A stretch of 64,000 nucleotides of DNA from Myrica gale (lineage: Eukaryota > Streptophyta > Magnoliopsida > Fagales > Myricaceae), in the NCBI GenBank assembly GCA_963930655.1, contig OZ005601.1, positions 21,266,921 through 21,330,920 on the forward strand, given 5' to 3'. The notes beneath the pieces are model-generated. The model worked only from the letters and a program-made list of their open reading frames with translations, ran no database searches and had not been told where the DNA came from. Shown here one piece after another: positions 29,354-41,164 of the stretch (position 1 is its first letter; each line of letters opens with the position of its first letter). The translations under genes and the position numbers were made by a program.

Positions 29354-30697
29354 ATGGCTGAGTCAAAGAAGTACATTTCACTGGACGACCTTGAGAAGCA
29401 CAACAAACCAGGGGATCTATGGATCTCTATCCAGGGTAAGATCTACGACGTGTCAGATTGGGTTCAAGACCACCCAGGCGGTGAGCTTCCATTTCTCAGT
29501 CTCGCTGGACGTGATGCTACAGACGCTTTCGTTGCGTACCATCCGGGAACTGCTTGGCAGTATCTTGACAAATTCTTTATTGGGTATTACGTCCAAGACT
29601 ACCGTGTCTCAGAGGTATCCAAAGATTATAGGAAACTTGTCTCCGAGTTCACCAAGATGGGACTGTTCGAGAAGAAGGGGCACATTGTGTTCATTACGCT
29701 TTGCTTAATAGCAGTGTTGTTTGTTGTGAGTGTTTACGGCATTTTGTGCTCTGATAGCGTGTGGGTGCATCTAGGGTGTGGGGGTATGATGGGGTTTCTC
29801 TGGATTCAGAGTGGCTGGCTCGGGCATGACTCTGGACACTACCAGATAATGAGCAACGGTCGATTCAATCGCTTCGGTCAGATCCTCACTGGGAATTGTC
29901 TTGCTGGGATTAGTATTGCGTGGTAGAAGAGGAACCACAATGCCCACCATATTGCTTGCAACAGCCTTGATTTCGATCCGGATCTGCAGCACATGCCTTT
30001 CTTCGTGGTATCTTCGAAATTCTTCAATTCGCTTACGTCTTACTTTTATGAGAGGAAGATGACTTTTGATTCTGCTACTAGGTTCTTGGTTAGTTACCAG
30101 CATTGGACGTTTTATCCTGTAATGTGTTTTGCCAGGATTAACTTGTTTGCGCAGTCGTTCTTGTTGGTGTTTTCGAACAAGAGGGTGCCCAACAGGGGCC
30201 AAGAGATCTTGGGATTGCTAGTGTTTTGGATTTGGTACCCTTTTCTTGTTTCTTGCTTACCCAATTGGGGTGAGCGAATAATGTTTGTAGTTGCAAGTTT
30301 TTCAGTCACTGGAATCCAACATGTTCAATTCTGTTTGAACCATTTCTCATCTTTTGTTTATCTTGGCCCACCAACTGGAACTGATTGGTGTGAGAAGCAG
30401 ACTATGGGCACGCTGGATATTTCATGCCCATCTTGGATGGATTGGTTTCATGGTGGATTGCAGTTTCAGATTGCCCACCATTTGTTTCCCCGTTTACCTC
30501 GATGCCATCTTAGGACAGTCTCGCCATTTGTTAAGGAACTATGCAAGAAGCATAATCTGCCTTACAACTGCGCATCATTCTGGAAGGCCAATGTCATGAC
30601 AATCGGGACCCTCCGGGCTGCAGCCTTGCAGGCTCGTGATCTCGCCAATCCAGTTCCAAAGAATTTACTCTGGGAAGCTGTCAACACTCACGGGTGA
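29354..30697 (+). pseudogene. SLD: Delta-8 sphingolipid (long-chain base) desaturase with premature stop
   Basis: 447 codons without intron, the usual length and structure of plant SLD genes. The product sits in the ER membrane and introduces the C8 double bond into sphingoid long-chain bases, taking electrons through a fused cytochrome b5. Visible are: the b5 domain (residues 8-80) with HPGG at 40-43 and second haem His at 63; membrane segments (about 111-131, 139-155, 257-275, 286-302); His boxes HDSGH (158-162), HNAHH (195-199) and QIAHH (372-376), the Gln in the third box being typical of front-end desaturases. Codon 191 (29924-29926) is TAG after IAW, where relatives have a second Trp, and residue 193 is Arg. 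The frame reopens at once and stays open to the normal C-terminus. ATG 29354 is chosen because MAESKKYISL matches the family start; an in-frame ATG at 29312 would add 14 residues. Truncation before boxes 2 and 3 should abolish activity. Confidence 0.95.
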
Positions 30698-31270
30698 TAT
30701 AGACATCTTTTGAAGTATTCTGAGAGGTTGACGTTGCAGTATTTTTCTCTATTTGACAATATATGTTCAGTGACTGTGATAACTTCATTACAATTTATAT
30801 CCGAAGGTGTTAATCCTTGGTTCCATTGGAAGAATAATAGTCATCTTTGTCACTGCTTAGACGCTTCTGTCGTTAATTATTTGATCTGGATGTTTGTGGG
30901 ATCAACTTGAGTTCTTTTGGGAATAGTTTGACAAACAAATCATAGTGTCATCTGCAGGCTGATATAATGCCTTATTCTTTTGTTTGTCTCAAACACCGCA
31001 GCTATGGATTAGTGGATATGTAAGGCATTGTGTTTCCATGAAGTGTTTCCATTTAGTAGCTAGGAGGTGTTGGGTCTCTCTCTGTCTCTTTTGAGGTTGT
31101 GTTTTGAATTTCATTGTGGTTTGAGTCCAAACTTATAAACATTTGATGGTATCTGTTTTCATTCAATGCCAAAGCTAGTTCAAACTTTCTAGATAGATCT
31201 TTCCTTGTTGTCGTTCAGTAGTGATCTTTTGTATTATATTTCTCATCACCAGCTTTCTTTCAACATCAAT
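30698..31270 (+). other. Probable SLD 3' flank
   Basis: T-rich sequence after the stop without a recognisable gene; the frame at 30710-30910 is chance. No single convincing polyadenylation signal chosen. Confidence 0.4.
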
Positions 31271-31273
31271 TTT

Positions 31274-31400
31274 AGCTATACAGTGATGTGTGGCAAATCA
31301 TCAGAAACATGGAATAACAGAGAGAGCCAACAGTGTTAATAATGTCTCCGAGGAAATCTAAAGCCTCCTCTGCTTGTAGAAGGCACATCACTGTATAGCT
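31274..31400. ncRNA. Candidate stem-loop, 17-bp perfect arms
   Basis: AGCTATACAGTGATGTG (31274-31290) and its exact inverse CACATCACTGTATAGCT (31384-31400) enclose 93 bases. It could be a small foldback element or a MIRNA-like precursor. Pairing beyond 17 bases is weak. No family recognised. Confidence 0.35.
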
Positions 31401-31656
31401 TTTTTTCATTCACTGATTGGTGATCGAGTAGAAGCTACTCCATTTTTTCACAAACCTACCATTATTGGTGAATCTCTTTTGGAAGCCTAATCTTAGTTGC
31501 TCAAGTCTTATGTGGATGGAATTTTTTCTGCTGAAAAAACGCCATTCACTGTTGCCTGCCAGTGTTTATCATATTTGTATGCCTGTAGGCCAATTATACG
31601 TACCAGGCCTAACTTGGAGCTACTAAACTTAGCGTCCCGACCTATTTTGCTGTATT

Positions 31657-31726
31657 GTTGCGATATTATCCTTTTTTAAGATTGTTGCGATATTATCCTT
31701 TTTTAAGATTGTTGCGATATTATCAA
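31657..31726. repeat. 27-bp tandem repeat, about 2.6 copies
   Basis: ATTGTTGCGATATTATCC + TTTTTTAAG repeated twice, then a third partial copy ending ATTATCAAG. Confidence 0.9.
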
Positions 31727-31789
31727 GTACACCCTTTGTTTGGTGCCCGAACAAGATCTGTTTGCTGTTCTAGGCGCAATGCGAATTCC

Positions 31790-32030
31790 TATATTTAGGT
31801 TATGTTGGTTTTGAGTAAAAATGTAGGATTTTAGAGAAGTTGTAAATTTTTATGTTGAATAGTGTTTTATTGGTGTTTGTGTAAAGTGGAGAGAAAAATG
31901 ATTTGATGTAATTGTTTAATAAAAAAGTATTGGAGATATGTGAAAAAATATAGAGAGAAAATTTATGTTGAATAAAAAATTAAAAAATTGTTGGAGATTG
32001 TGTAAAATGTATTGGTGTTTGTGTTTGAAT
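31790..32030. mobile_element. Degenerate Tourist-like MITE
   Basis: TTAGGTTATGTTGGTTTTGAG at the left and words ATTGGTGTTTGTGT(AAAG/TTGA) twice inside resemble the inverted form of the 8403 family (GGTTGTGTTTGTGTTG), with an AGAGAG(A)AAAATT core. Ends uncertain. A similar block lies at 58550-58745. Confidence 0.45.
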
Positions 32031-34560
32031 TCTGAATATGTTCGGTGGTAGATTTGTGAATATACTTAGAATCCTGAAAAAAAAGTGTAAAAACGAACGT
32101 ATCTTTAATGCTAAAAGAAACAAATGGAACTCTTGGTAAGGTTGCTCTATTGCAAGGAAAGTCTGGATTGGCTATATTTCTTGTTGGGTTCTTAGTGCCT
32201 GGCCTTTTGGACATTTTGACGAAAAGAATTAACGAACGGTAGTGCTTCAATTTTACAGTGCAGGGTGTTTTGGGCTCCCTTGGCACCAAATGGAACCTTC
32301 TCTGTACAAAGGCCATGCCCATTCACTGTGGTAGAATTTGCTCTCTGATGAGGAGAGCCGTTCGGCCTTCGGATGCCATATACCCATTGAAGGCATAAAG
32401 AGGCCACAGAACTCCTTTTTATCGGTAAATAAAAAAATAAGAAGGCTAGCATGCATTTCTGCTGGAATACAGCTCTACGGATTCTTTATACAGCTGTCAT
32501 GAAGCGGTTTTGAGTTGGCTTGTGGAAGCAACCCAAAAAAAAAAAAACGGATTAGGATCTTCGGGTGCATGGATTGTAAGATGAGATTCAGAGTCAGTCT
32601 TACAATACAGAGTTACTTATAGGGGGATCTTCCTCAATTTGCTAATTAAAGAAAAAAAAAGATATAATTTATGAGATCTATAACATTTAATATTGTTTGT
32701 ATTAATTATAAGACAATATGATTATACAATATTTAATCCATGTTGTGTTTCTCTCTCATCATAAACATTTATTATCTCAATAATTAAATGTTGTGGGTTT
32801 CATATACTAAATTGTATCTTTTTAAATTTCGGGTAAAGAATTAGAAAGCATTTCAATTGGATGAAAACTTTCTTAATTAAGTAGTATTACATGAAATTTT
32901 GTAGAACTTCGGTTAATTAACATAATTTTTTTTCCCTGTTTTCCTCATTTTGGTCCTAAAAAATTATTGGTGTAATTGACTCCACTAGTGTCTAATTCTG
33001 AATTGGTCCATGATCATGTCCACTTGTCATAGTGCGAGACTAAGCCCATGTATATTGTCTATAAAAAGAAAATATAGATGGGTATGTGTGATTAATGGGA
33101 GGATTGGATTATAAATAATACACCATCACGTTTGACCTAAAAATTCTTTAAAATCTCATCTTACGAGAAAGCCTAAAAAACATGCAGCCAAGCCTTGATT
33201 ACGTGCATGGCATGATTATGCCTATATTTTGCGGGGAAGTAAGAGGGTCGGGTAAGATTATCGAACTCAGTCCTTAAAGTTTGTTTAACTAATAAGTTAT
33301 ATCTTTCAATTGATACTGTTAATTCTTATTTTATCTTCTTCAAGGATCTCATATTTTCTAAAATTAATTCCATTCAACAAAAAAAGTATGCCGATCCTTT
33401 AAAATTCTTAAGATGTTCTAAAATTCATTAAATTCACACTTTCACTTTTTCGAGTTAATTCTTTCTTAATCATAATCCCCACATACTTCACTTTCCCAAT
33501 ATTCTTGAAGAGCTACTAGGATGATGGTGGAAGGGGGGTAATTGTGTCTGGTGGATGTCAATGAAGAGTACGCGATTTTTTTATTAATTTCCTTAGAGCA
33601 AAAAAGAAATGGAAAAGAAGGCAGAGATAAAGGAGATAGCAAAAAGGATAAGAGAAAAATAAGAAAAATTACCAAAGGCAAGCTCTGTTTTGTTTTTTTA
33701 TCGACTTTTCCATATTCTGGGTTGTCTTCTGTTCTCGGAATGTTTTGTTATTTCTGTCTTGTTTTTCCTATAAAATTTAACAAAAAGGCAAGCTCTGTTT
33801 TAAATTTTGTACCAATTAATGTATCCAAAACGAATAGCATACTGTTAAGGAAGAAAAAGAAAATGTCAAAGGCTCCGGTTTTGGATCCTGTCATGTCTTC
33901 GCTTGCATATACATGTACTGACAATCCATGTTCGGTTTGTTCCATCCTCTGCTTCACTCTCCCTGCTCTGTTCTTAGATTTATCTCCCATTTGTTGATTT
34001 ACAAGAAGCGACCCTCTTTGATGCCTAGAATCTGTCTAGCTTTTGCTTAAGAGCAAAAAAACAAAAGATCTGCAAAAAGAACAAAAGAATGAGCAGTCGG
34101 CCTGCTCCAGCCTGAGGGGCGTCTATCATCCGCGTAGAAGATGTGGCACTGATTGTCTTCTGGCGCACCGTTTTCCCTCCCCACAACAAAAAAGACTTTC
34201 GCAAGGTCCACAAATTATTTGGGGTCCAAAACATAATGAATATAATCAAGAATCTTGATCCTCATAGGAGGTCGAGAAGATGAATGCGATTATTTACGAA
34301 TCAGCTTCAAGATTGCGGCCAGCAAATGGTGGTTCATCTCCTAACTGAAGAACATCAACAGCTCTGCATACTTATCATTCGTTGCAGGATAACCAAGTGC
34401 ATCCCGTTGTTGAAGCGTGTTGATGTTTGGTTAAGAATATTTTTTTTTTGGGTTAAGTTAGTTAGTATATTGAAATAAAAGACTGGAGAAACCAGAAATA
34501 CAAGCCCTATCAGGGCATAAGGCTAGAGAAATATACTAAAGATCTAGTCAGGCTCAATCA
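32031..34560. other. Intergenic, no recognised gene
   Basis: Frames near 32192-32456, 33542-33997 and 34025-34249 show no family signature and overlap each other on opposite strands. The segment TGCAGGGTGTTTTGGGCTCC (32262) looks exon-like on the plus strand but has no recognisable protein. Confidence 0.5.
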
Positions 34561-34569
34561 TGCTAACAG

Positions 34570-34872
34570 TCAACACGTTACCAAAGAACAGGATACACAC
34601 AAACATAAAAAGCCTGTAAGATCAGTTAAACACTCCTCTGCTCTTTGCTGCAAGACAGCGTCTTCCAATTGCCAGCGCTTCACCAGGAGACAGTTTGCAG
34701 TGCTCCTTGGGTTGTTCCTTGTGGAATTGAGTCTAGTTCTTACCTCAAGAGAGACGTCCTCCAGAACTTGGATAAGCCAACGGAGAGGTTTGCCATGAAA
34801 GTTACAGTTCCTTTCTCTCCAGATATGGTAGACAAGGGCTACCAATAGGGTGCATCTTGAGGAGGATAACAT
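34570..34872 (-). pseudogene. LINE-type non-LTR retrotransposon C-terminal fragment
   Basis: This 100-codon minus-strand frame contains LLVALVYHIWRERNCNFHG, the hallmark of the zf-RVT region at the end of plant LINE reverse transcriptases (VYHIWxERNxRxF), then a helical RTRLNSTRNNPRS tail. Upstream RT is absent, as in 5'-truncated LINE copies. No poly(A) or target duplication identified. Confidence 0.65.
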
Positions 34873-34879
34873 ACAACAT

Positions 34880-35310
34880 ATATATACTCATCTATATAAC
34901 ATATATATAATATGATACATGTCAAACGCCAAAAATTTATAAAGCTACATGTCTTCAACACTCATAATTAACAGAAATAACAAAATATAACAAACAAAAA
35001 TAAAACAACACTCAGTCACTCTCTAACACGTTACACTAAGACACCCCCAAATTCGGCACAATAGCTGGGACAACAAAGTGGTAGTAACAAAAAAAGATGA
35101 GGTACACTAAATAACCAAAGCATCGAAATGTGCAAGATTACTTACTGGATGAGGTACCAATGTGGCAATGTCCAAATCATTCATCAAGTAAGATACTCAC
35201 AGGATCATCTTCCATTTCTATAAAAAAGAAAAAACATCCATATTAAAAGTACAAAAAGAACAACCAAAACAATAAATGAATTGAATATCAGGAAACACAA
35301 TTACCTAAGT
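34880..35310. other. Spacer, no recognised feature
   Basis: AT-rich with several AACATATATA words near 34870-34915; nothing coding. Confidence 0.5.
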
Positions 35311-35323
35311 CTAGTCTACAGCT

Positions 35324-36357
35324 CTAACAGTCGTCAATCGCATCTAATACACATTGAGAAGGGCTTATGGGAGTTGACCTTAGCCAATACTGAGCACACA
35401 TGAGAGCCTCATATGTTCTTGGAGCCAATGAGCTCCGATAAGAATCCATAACGCACCCTTTTATGCTAAATGCGGACTTAGAAGCAATAGTAGTAATAGG
35501 AATAGCTAGCATATCTTGTGCAATTCAGACAAGAGCTGAAAATTTGGTATAGTTGACTTTTCACCAAGTTAAAATATCAAATATTGAATTAGGAGACTCT
35601 CACATCCTCGAAGTAATATTGTTCTATCTCACTCTTACAATCTATCAAATTTCTAGATGCCTGAGATTGATGGAATTCTTGCAAGATACACCATGGATTC
35701 ACACGAGATCCTTGGCTCCCCATTGATTCCTTCTGTTGTGCTATTAGTGCTTTGAGACTCATTACTACTCTACTTATGGCCAACTGAAGATAACCCATTA
35801 TTTACATCATTGTAACGCCTATATAACCGCTCAACATCCAAATTCAATATTCCAACAAATTTGTCCCCTTCCTTACCACTCATAACGTTCTTGAATCGAA
35901 ACTCTAGGGTGATAATCTTGAAACGTGGATCAAGGATAGCAGCCAAAAAGAGAGCCTATTGATATTTTCAACATCGCCCCAATATTTTTCATATTTCACC
36001 TTTATTCTAAAAATCATAGCACTCAACAAGTCATCACTACCTACCACAATATGTCATCAAGTGAGTATGAATGTGGGAGATTTCTTGAAAATAGAAATTA
36101 AAAGTGGCATACAATGAACCAAAGAGGCGCAAAGTAACATAAAGAAAATTTGTAAAAATCTCACAAAAGTTCGAACAGATTCCCAATGATTATCATTAGG
36201 AGGTCTCAATCCTCTCATACCTAGCTCATTCTCATTCAAATAAATAAATATAGGCACATCATCTTCTTGAAAGAGCTCAAAGACTCGCTAATACTTTTCA
36301 ACTACACTCAACATGAGGTATGTGGAGTTCCATCTAGTTGGAACATCAAAGCAAATG
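35324..36357 (-). pseudogene. hAT transposase core and dimerisation domain, relic
   Basis: Minus-strand reading from 36357: DVPTRWNSTYLM-like block (second half of the RNase H fold), RPPNDNHWESVRTFVRFLQIF, AALFLAAILDPRFKIITLEF (35940), then 35512-35324 LAIPITTIASKSAFSIKG with SYRSSLAPRTYEALMCAQYW, the C-terminal hAT dimerisation domain (PF05699 type). Numerous stops break it into frames of 60-70 codons. The N-terminus with BED finger is missing; a small LTR element follows at 36420. Ac/RICESLEEPER-like group. Confidence 0.85.
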
Positions 36358-36419
36358 AACTACCACAATAAAAGTAGGGAGTACAAATTTGATCGAAAAA
36401 GTCACTATTTGAGACAATG

Positions 36420-37634
36420 TATTAATTTTAGAAATGTGGGCTATTCTAATCGGATGCTTATAAATAAACTTTCTCATATAATGTCATTCTTACATTAGTG
36501 AGTATACAAATCTGCCTAGTTGGGCCTTCCCACAGTGGATGTAGGTCTATGGACTGAACCACTTAACTCTCGTGTCTCACTTATCTCTAGTCTAAATTAT
36601 TTCTCTTTTATTTTAATCTTAACATGGTATCAAAGCCATTTTGATCTTGTGGCCCAGTTTGGCTCAGGTTGGCCAGCAATATTGTTGGCTCAGCTCGGGC
36701 TAGTTCAAACTTAGTCCAGTCCGGCCTAGTTTAGTTCTTTTCTTTATCTTTTCTTGGGCCTTCCAACGCCCATCCGACATCCTCTCTCGGGCCTTCCGAC
36801 ACCCCGTGCGGCGTCACTCCGGCATCTTCTCTCATGAAGCCCCGTCCGGCATCACCCCGACGACTTTTCGTCGCTCCTTCCAGCATCACTCTGGCGACCT
36901 TCTATACATCTTCTTTCGGGCTTTCCGGCACCCCGTCAAACATCCCTCCAACAATCTCCCCATTTCAGCATCTTCTCTCGGGCCTTTTGACGCCCCGTCC
37001 AGCATCATCCCGACTACTTTTCGGCTCTCCTTCCGGCATCACTTTGTCGACCTTCTGACATCTTCTTTCAGGCTATCAGGCACCCCGTCCAACATCCCTC
37101 CGGCAATCTCCCCATTCAGGCGACTATCCGCCATTCTCCGACCAGATTCTAGCGATCCTCTCCTGTCCTCTTTAGGTGACTGTCCACCCCAATTTCAACA
37201 ACTCTCTTTGGCTATCTTCAAGCGATTGTCTGCCCTTCTCCAACCAGATTTCGACAATCATCTCCGATCAGATTTCAGCGACATTCTAACCATCTTCCGC
37301 CACTTTTTTCTTATGAGAAATTTTTTGTAAGTCCAAACTCAATGTGTGTCCACCTTGAGTTTGCGGGGAAGTATTAGAGTGTCATATTGCTAAAGTAATG
37401 TCGGCTGGAAGATTCGACTTTATTTTATGAATGGTCTCTAGTCAAAAGCTTATAAATAAAGCCTCCTATGTAATCTCATCATTGCATCAATGAATACACA
37501 AATCTACCAAATTGAGCCTTCACATAGTGGATGTAGATCTATGGACCGAACAACTTAAATCTCGTGTCTCACTTATTTCTTTTCTCTATCGATCTTAGTT
37601 TAAATTATTTTTCTCTTTTATTTTAATTTTAACA
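36420..37634 (+). mobile_element. Small LTR retroelement (TRIM-like), no gag or pol
   Basis: A 3' LTR at 37372-37634 and a shorter, about 80% identical 5' LTR at about 36420-36624 both end ...TTTTATTTTAATNTTAACA. Directly after the 5' LTR is TGGTATCAAAGCC (36625-36637), a primer site for initiator tRNA-Met with one change. The polypurine tract TTGCGGGGAAG (37361-37371) precedes the 3' LTR. The 747-base interior holds only a tandem Ser/Pro-coding repeat. The 5' LTR start and the target duplication are unclear. Confidence 0.75.
36822..37113. repeat. 146-bp tandem duplication inside the TRIM-like element
   Basis: GCATCTTCTCTC...CCCCGTCC(G/A)GCATCA...CAATCTCCCCAT occurs at 36822-36967 and 36968-37113 with moderate divergence. 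It opens a 174-codon frame (36806-37330) that is compositional, not a recognised protein. Confidence 0.8.
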
Positions 37635-37639
37635 CCATT

Positions 37640-39150
37640 TGATGTTGGTCATTGTTTCATATTTCCATGAATTGTTAGGTTAATGTATTTCAAGTTATAA
37701 CATATAAATACAGTATAGTTATACCACTGAATTGACTCATTTTTTTTTCTCTTCTCAACAATGGAAGAATCGCGTCACCAAATGATCAGCTATGTCTTAA
37801 TCATCACTTTGCGCACCAGACGTTCGCCATTAAGCTCGAGCCATATGGATATTCCAAAGAGGTCATGCTTTCCAAACATGAACACTATGGCTCAAGCGAA
37901 GACTATGTGCAAGGTCTACAGAGTGTACGCTCGCCAGGCTTTCTTAACGGTGGCTTGAGCGATGGGTCTAAAAGTTTTTAGAGACACTGTGCTGCCTGAA
38001 GCTTTCGAAATATACATAAACATCGTCTACGAGGAGAGATTTCCAAGAGTCTCCTACTTAAAGTGGTACAAGAGAGGTTCCAAAGACTCTCCTACTTACA
38101 ATTATATGCATTACTAAATTTTAAACACAAAAAAATAAGCAGGTCCCCACAAGAGAAGTTACATATAGCATCCAACTAAAACATCAATCTAACACTTTTC
38201 AAATAAGTGACCCCGTTGCAAAGGCCACCAGGGCAGCAAATGCAACCACTACAGTGCAAACCATACATTCGTAGCAATAGCCACTGAATACATACCATTC
38301 TCCTGGTGTGACGACGTGTCTTCTCCTAACCAAATTCAACTAGCCACATCGTGAGAGTTGAGACTTACAGTGTCTCATTCTTGTCACAAATATGGGATTG
38401 GGGAGTCTACATACCTCGCCGCCGGGGCAGCGAAAGAACCAGCGGGCATAGTTCTTCGTTGTCTTAACCATATACATTTCCATCCGACCACCACTGCATA
38501 TGCATCTTGGCTCCACTCAATTAGATATAGGAAACTTGAATACTTTACAAATGTAACAAGTATGTTGTGTAACAACGAAAGTGGGTTGCTAGTTTGTGCA
38601 CACATGTTGTATATTGTCAATGGATTTAGGAGGTGATTCCATGGGGTATTGTACTTGTCCTTCTCCTCGACTAATATCTGCTGAGAACCACCCATTCACA
38701 TCAGTGGGGGCATCAATGTTCTTAAAGTGACGATTAGGCATAAATTTTTTTTGAATTTTCAATGACTGCAGCTTTCCTTTCGCAAAAACTTTGGCACCTT
38801 ATTCCACTGGCAAAAATTTAAAAAATTCATTTTGGGCAAACCTTGTCCCAATTTCAAATGAAATGGTCAAGACGTGAGAATCACGTTAGATAATTCACAT
38901 TTGTGGGTTGTGACCTTAATGTCTTCGCTACAATGTCAACGTCTCTTATATAAGTCAACTACCTTGGGTGGCAAGCATAGTGATAAATATGAAAAAAGTC
39001 ATGTGATTGATAAGTGTATACGACTTCGCTCGTGCCACTGGGATCGCATGTGGAGGGCAATCGAATTGCCTCTTTGTTTTGTAAGAGGTGTTTCGCTTGC
39101 GCCACTGGGTTCACGTGTGGCGAGCTATATGCCTCTTATAAATAAGAGGC
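37640..39150. other. No recognised gene
   Basis: Frames at 37761-37958, 38358-38636 and 38874-39299 have no family signature. GC content rises after 39000, where words like TTCGCTTGCGCCACTGGGTT begin. Confidence 0.5.
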
Positions 39151-39159
39151 CTTCGCTTG

Positions 39160-39480
39160 CACCACTAGAACTACTCAAGTACTTCCAGTGGACTTTCGCT
39201 CAACACCCGGTGGCAAGAACGCTCGAGCAAAGTGTTGGAACTACTCGAGTAGTTCCAGAGCACTTTCGCTCCACGTTCGTGCGCCAACAAAGTGCATGAA
39301 CTACTTGAGTAGTTCTAGCGCACTTTAGCTCGACACCCGGGGGCAAGCGTAAGCGAATTACTGGAACTACTCGAGTAGTTCTAGAGCACTTTCACTTGAC
39401 ACTTGCGCGCGTGAGTGAATTTCTGGAACTACTACAGCAATTCCACTAAAGACTTCCGCTTGATGCGCGCTTTGGCAAAG
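39160..39480. repeat. Tandem repeat with perfect 20-base palindrome, about 4 units of 60-75 bp
   Basis: GGAACTACTCGAGTAGTTCC at 39237-39256 is a perfect palindrome. Variants recur near 39297, 39363 and 39425, each followed by AGCGCACTTTCGCTCGACAC-like sequence. Related words occur beyond the copia insertion at 44240-44510 (GAGGCATTTCGC, GCCACACATGAG), so the copia element probably split one repeat-bearing element. Confidence 0.85.
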
Positions 39481-39711
39481 GCGCGAGCGAAGTTCATTAT
39501 TTGCGTTTTGGTTGTCTTTAGCAGTTTTCGTCCATTTACAATATGGGTTTTCACTCATAGTACCTACAATCCTGACCCTTGCTTCAAAATATAGACCAAA
39601 ATCCTTCAAGATTCATGTTACAAAATTAGAAAGGATCACTGACGGGTTGGCTGACTTCGACTGCTCATGTGTCATCATCTTTTCTATTCCCAAGTTGTCT
39701 TCAATTAAGGG

Positions 39712-39882
39712 ATAATTACACTTATCACCCTTAAACTACCATTCCTTTTTCACTTTGCACCCCAAAGTACCATTTTTGTCTCATTTCATCCTCAAACTAC
39801 CATGCCTCAACAGTTTGCACCCTTCGTCCATAATTTCTATCAATTAAGACGAAAAACTAATCATTTGCATCTCATGTGACTT
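39712..39882. mobile_element. MULE-type terminal repeat, solitary arm
   Basis: GGGATAATTACACTTATCACC followed by CTTAAACTACCATTCC, TTTGCACCCCAAAGTACCAT, TCTCATTTCATCC and AATTAAGACGAAAAACT has the layout of the other long TIRs in the window. No partner arm found; it abuts the truncated 5' end of the copia element. Confidence 0.45.
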
Positions 39883-39884
39883 TT

Positions 39885-41163
39885 CCAACATGATCTTCCC
39901 ATCATTGGACATGTTACTGCTGCCCGTACCTCTCGTGACCTTTGGGTCAGTCTTGAATCTATGTTTAGTTCTCATTCTCAGGCAAAGGAGTTCCAGATTC
40001 GTTTTCAGCTTACGAATCTTTCTCAAGGAGACCAATCTATTTCAGACTACTTCACCAAGGTTAGGAGCCTTGCTGATACTCTTGCTGCAAGTGGAAGTCC
40101 GCTGCGAGACAAAGAGTTTGTGACTTATCTCCTTACTGGTTTGGGTCCTGCTTATGAGTCATTTATTACATCTGTGACTACTAGAATTGAACCAGTTTCT
40201 TCCTTGGAGCTCTATCAACTTCTGCTTATTCATGAGAGTCTTCTTTCTCATGCTACTCGGAGCACTTCCTCCTTTGAACCATCTGCTCACTATAGTGCTG
40301 GTGGAAATTGTGACCAGAGAGGACGAGGAAAAACTGGGCGTAACGGTCGAGGCCATGGTCGCTCCAACAACAATGGTGGTGGTCGCAATGGTGGCCGCTC
40401 TTCTCCTGCTCCCCAACACACCTCTCCATCCACCTACAACTCCAACCGACCCACCTGTCAAATTTGCAACAAACAGGGTCATGTTGCACTGCAATGTTAC
40501 TCCAGATTTGACCATTCCTTCCAATATGAACCTCCCCGTTCTTTCTCTGCCAACTATACTTCACCCTCTTATTTTTCTGATGCAACTTGGTACCCGGATT
40601 CAGCAGCAACTCACCATATTACAAATGACTTTAACCATTTGAACCTCTCATCCGAACAGTATACCGGGGGTGAGCGCATTCGTGTTGGTGATGGAAATGG
40701 TCTCCCCATTCAGCACATTGGTGACTCTTCTTTTTCTTCTGCGTCTGCCTCCTTTACCCTGCATAATCTCCTTCATGTTCCTGCCATCACTAAAATCCTT
40801 GTCTCTGTGCTTCAGTTTTGCATTGATAATTGCTGTTATTTTGAATTTCATTCGACTCACTTTTCTGTGAAGGACAAACTGACGGGGAAGATCCTCCTTA
40901 CCGGTCCCACCCGTGATGGTCTTTATGCATTTCCTCGTGCGTTGCCTTCTCCTTCAACTCATCTTGGCGAACGTACCTCTCTTCCTCAATGGCATCGCCG
41001 GCTTGGTCACCCTTCATTGGACCTTGTCTCTTGTGTTCTCCGCACTCACTGCCTGCCCTTTTCCTCTACTGGAGCTTCTTTTAAGTGTGTTGTCTGCCCT
41101 CTTGCAAAGAGTCACCAGCTTCCTTTTGGCTCCAGTTCCACTTTGACTTCATCCTTTACAACT
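39885..41163 (+). pseudogene. Copia gag, protease and integrase zinc-binding region
   Basis: Open from before Met 39961. A gag helical domain (SQGDQSISDYFTKVRSLADT; UBN2-type) leads to a Gly/Arg/Asn-rich linker, then the CX2CX4HX4C knuckle CQICNKQGHVALQC. The protease active site reads WYPDSAATHHI, with Ala after Asp-Ser as in many plant copia elements. The integrase HHCC module follows: WHRRLGHPSLDLV with CVVCPLAKSH. The frame is lost at about 41163, just before the integrase core. The N-terminal part of gag is missing. Confidence 0.85.
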
Positions 41164-41164
41164 A

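Noticed and set aside
33542..33997. 151-codon plus-strand frame
   Set aside because: No family signature, overlapping antisense frame, simple-sequence Lys-rich start.
36806..37330. 174-codon Ser/Pro-rich frame as a gene
   Set aside because: Produced by a tandem repeat inside an LTR element; no domain.
37761..37958. Small coding gene MEESRHQM...
   Set aside because: No recognisable domain on either strand and no supporting context.
40159..40642. Overlapping frames of 118-151 codons on both strands
   Set aside because: Shadows of the copia gag linker, which is low-complexity in all frames.
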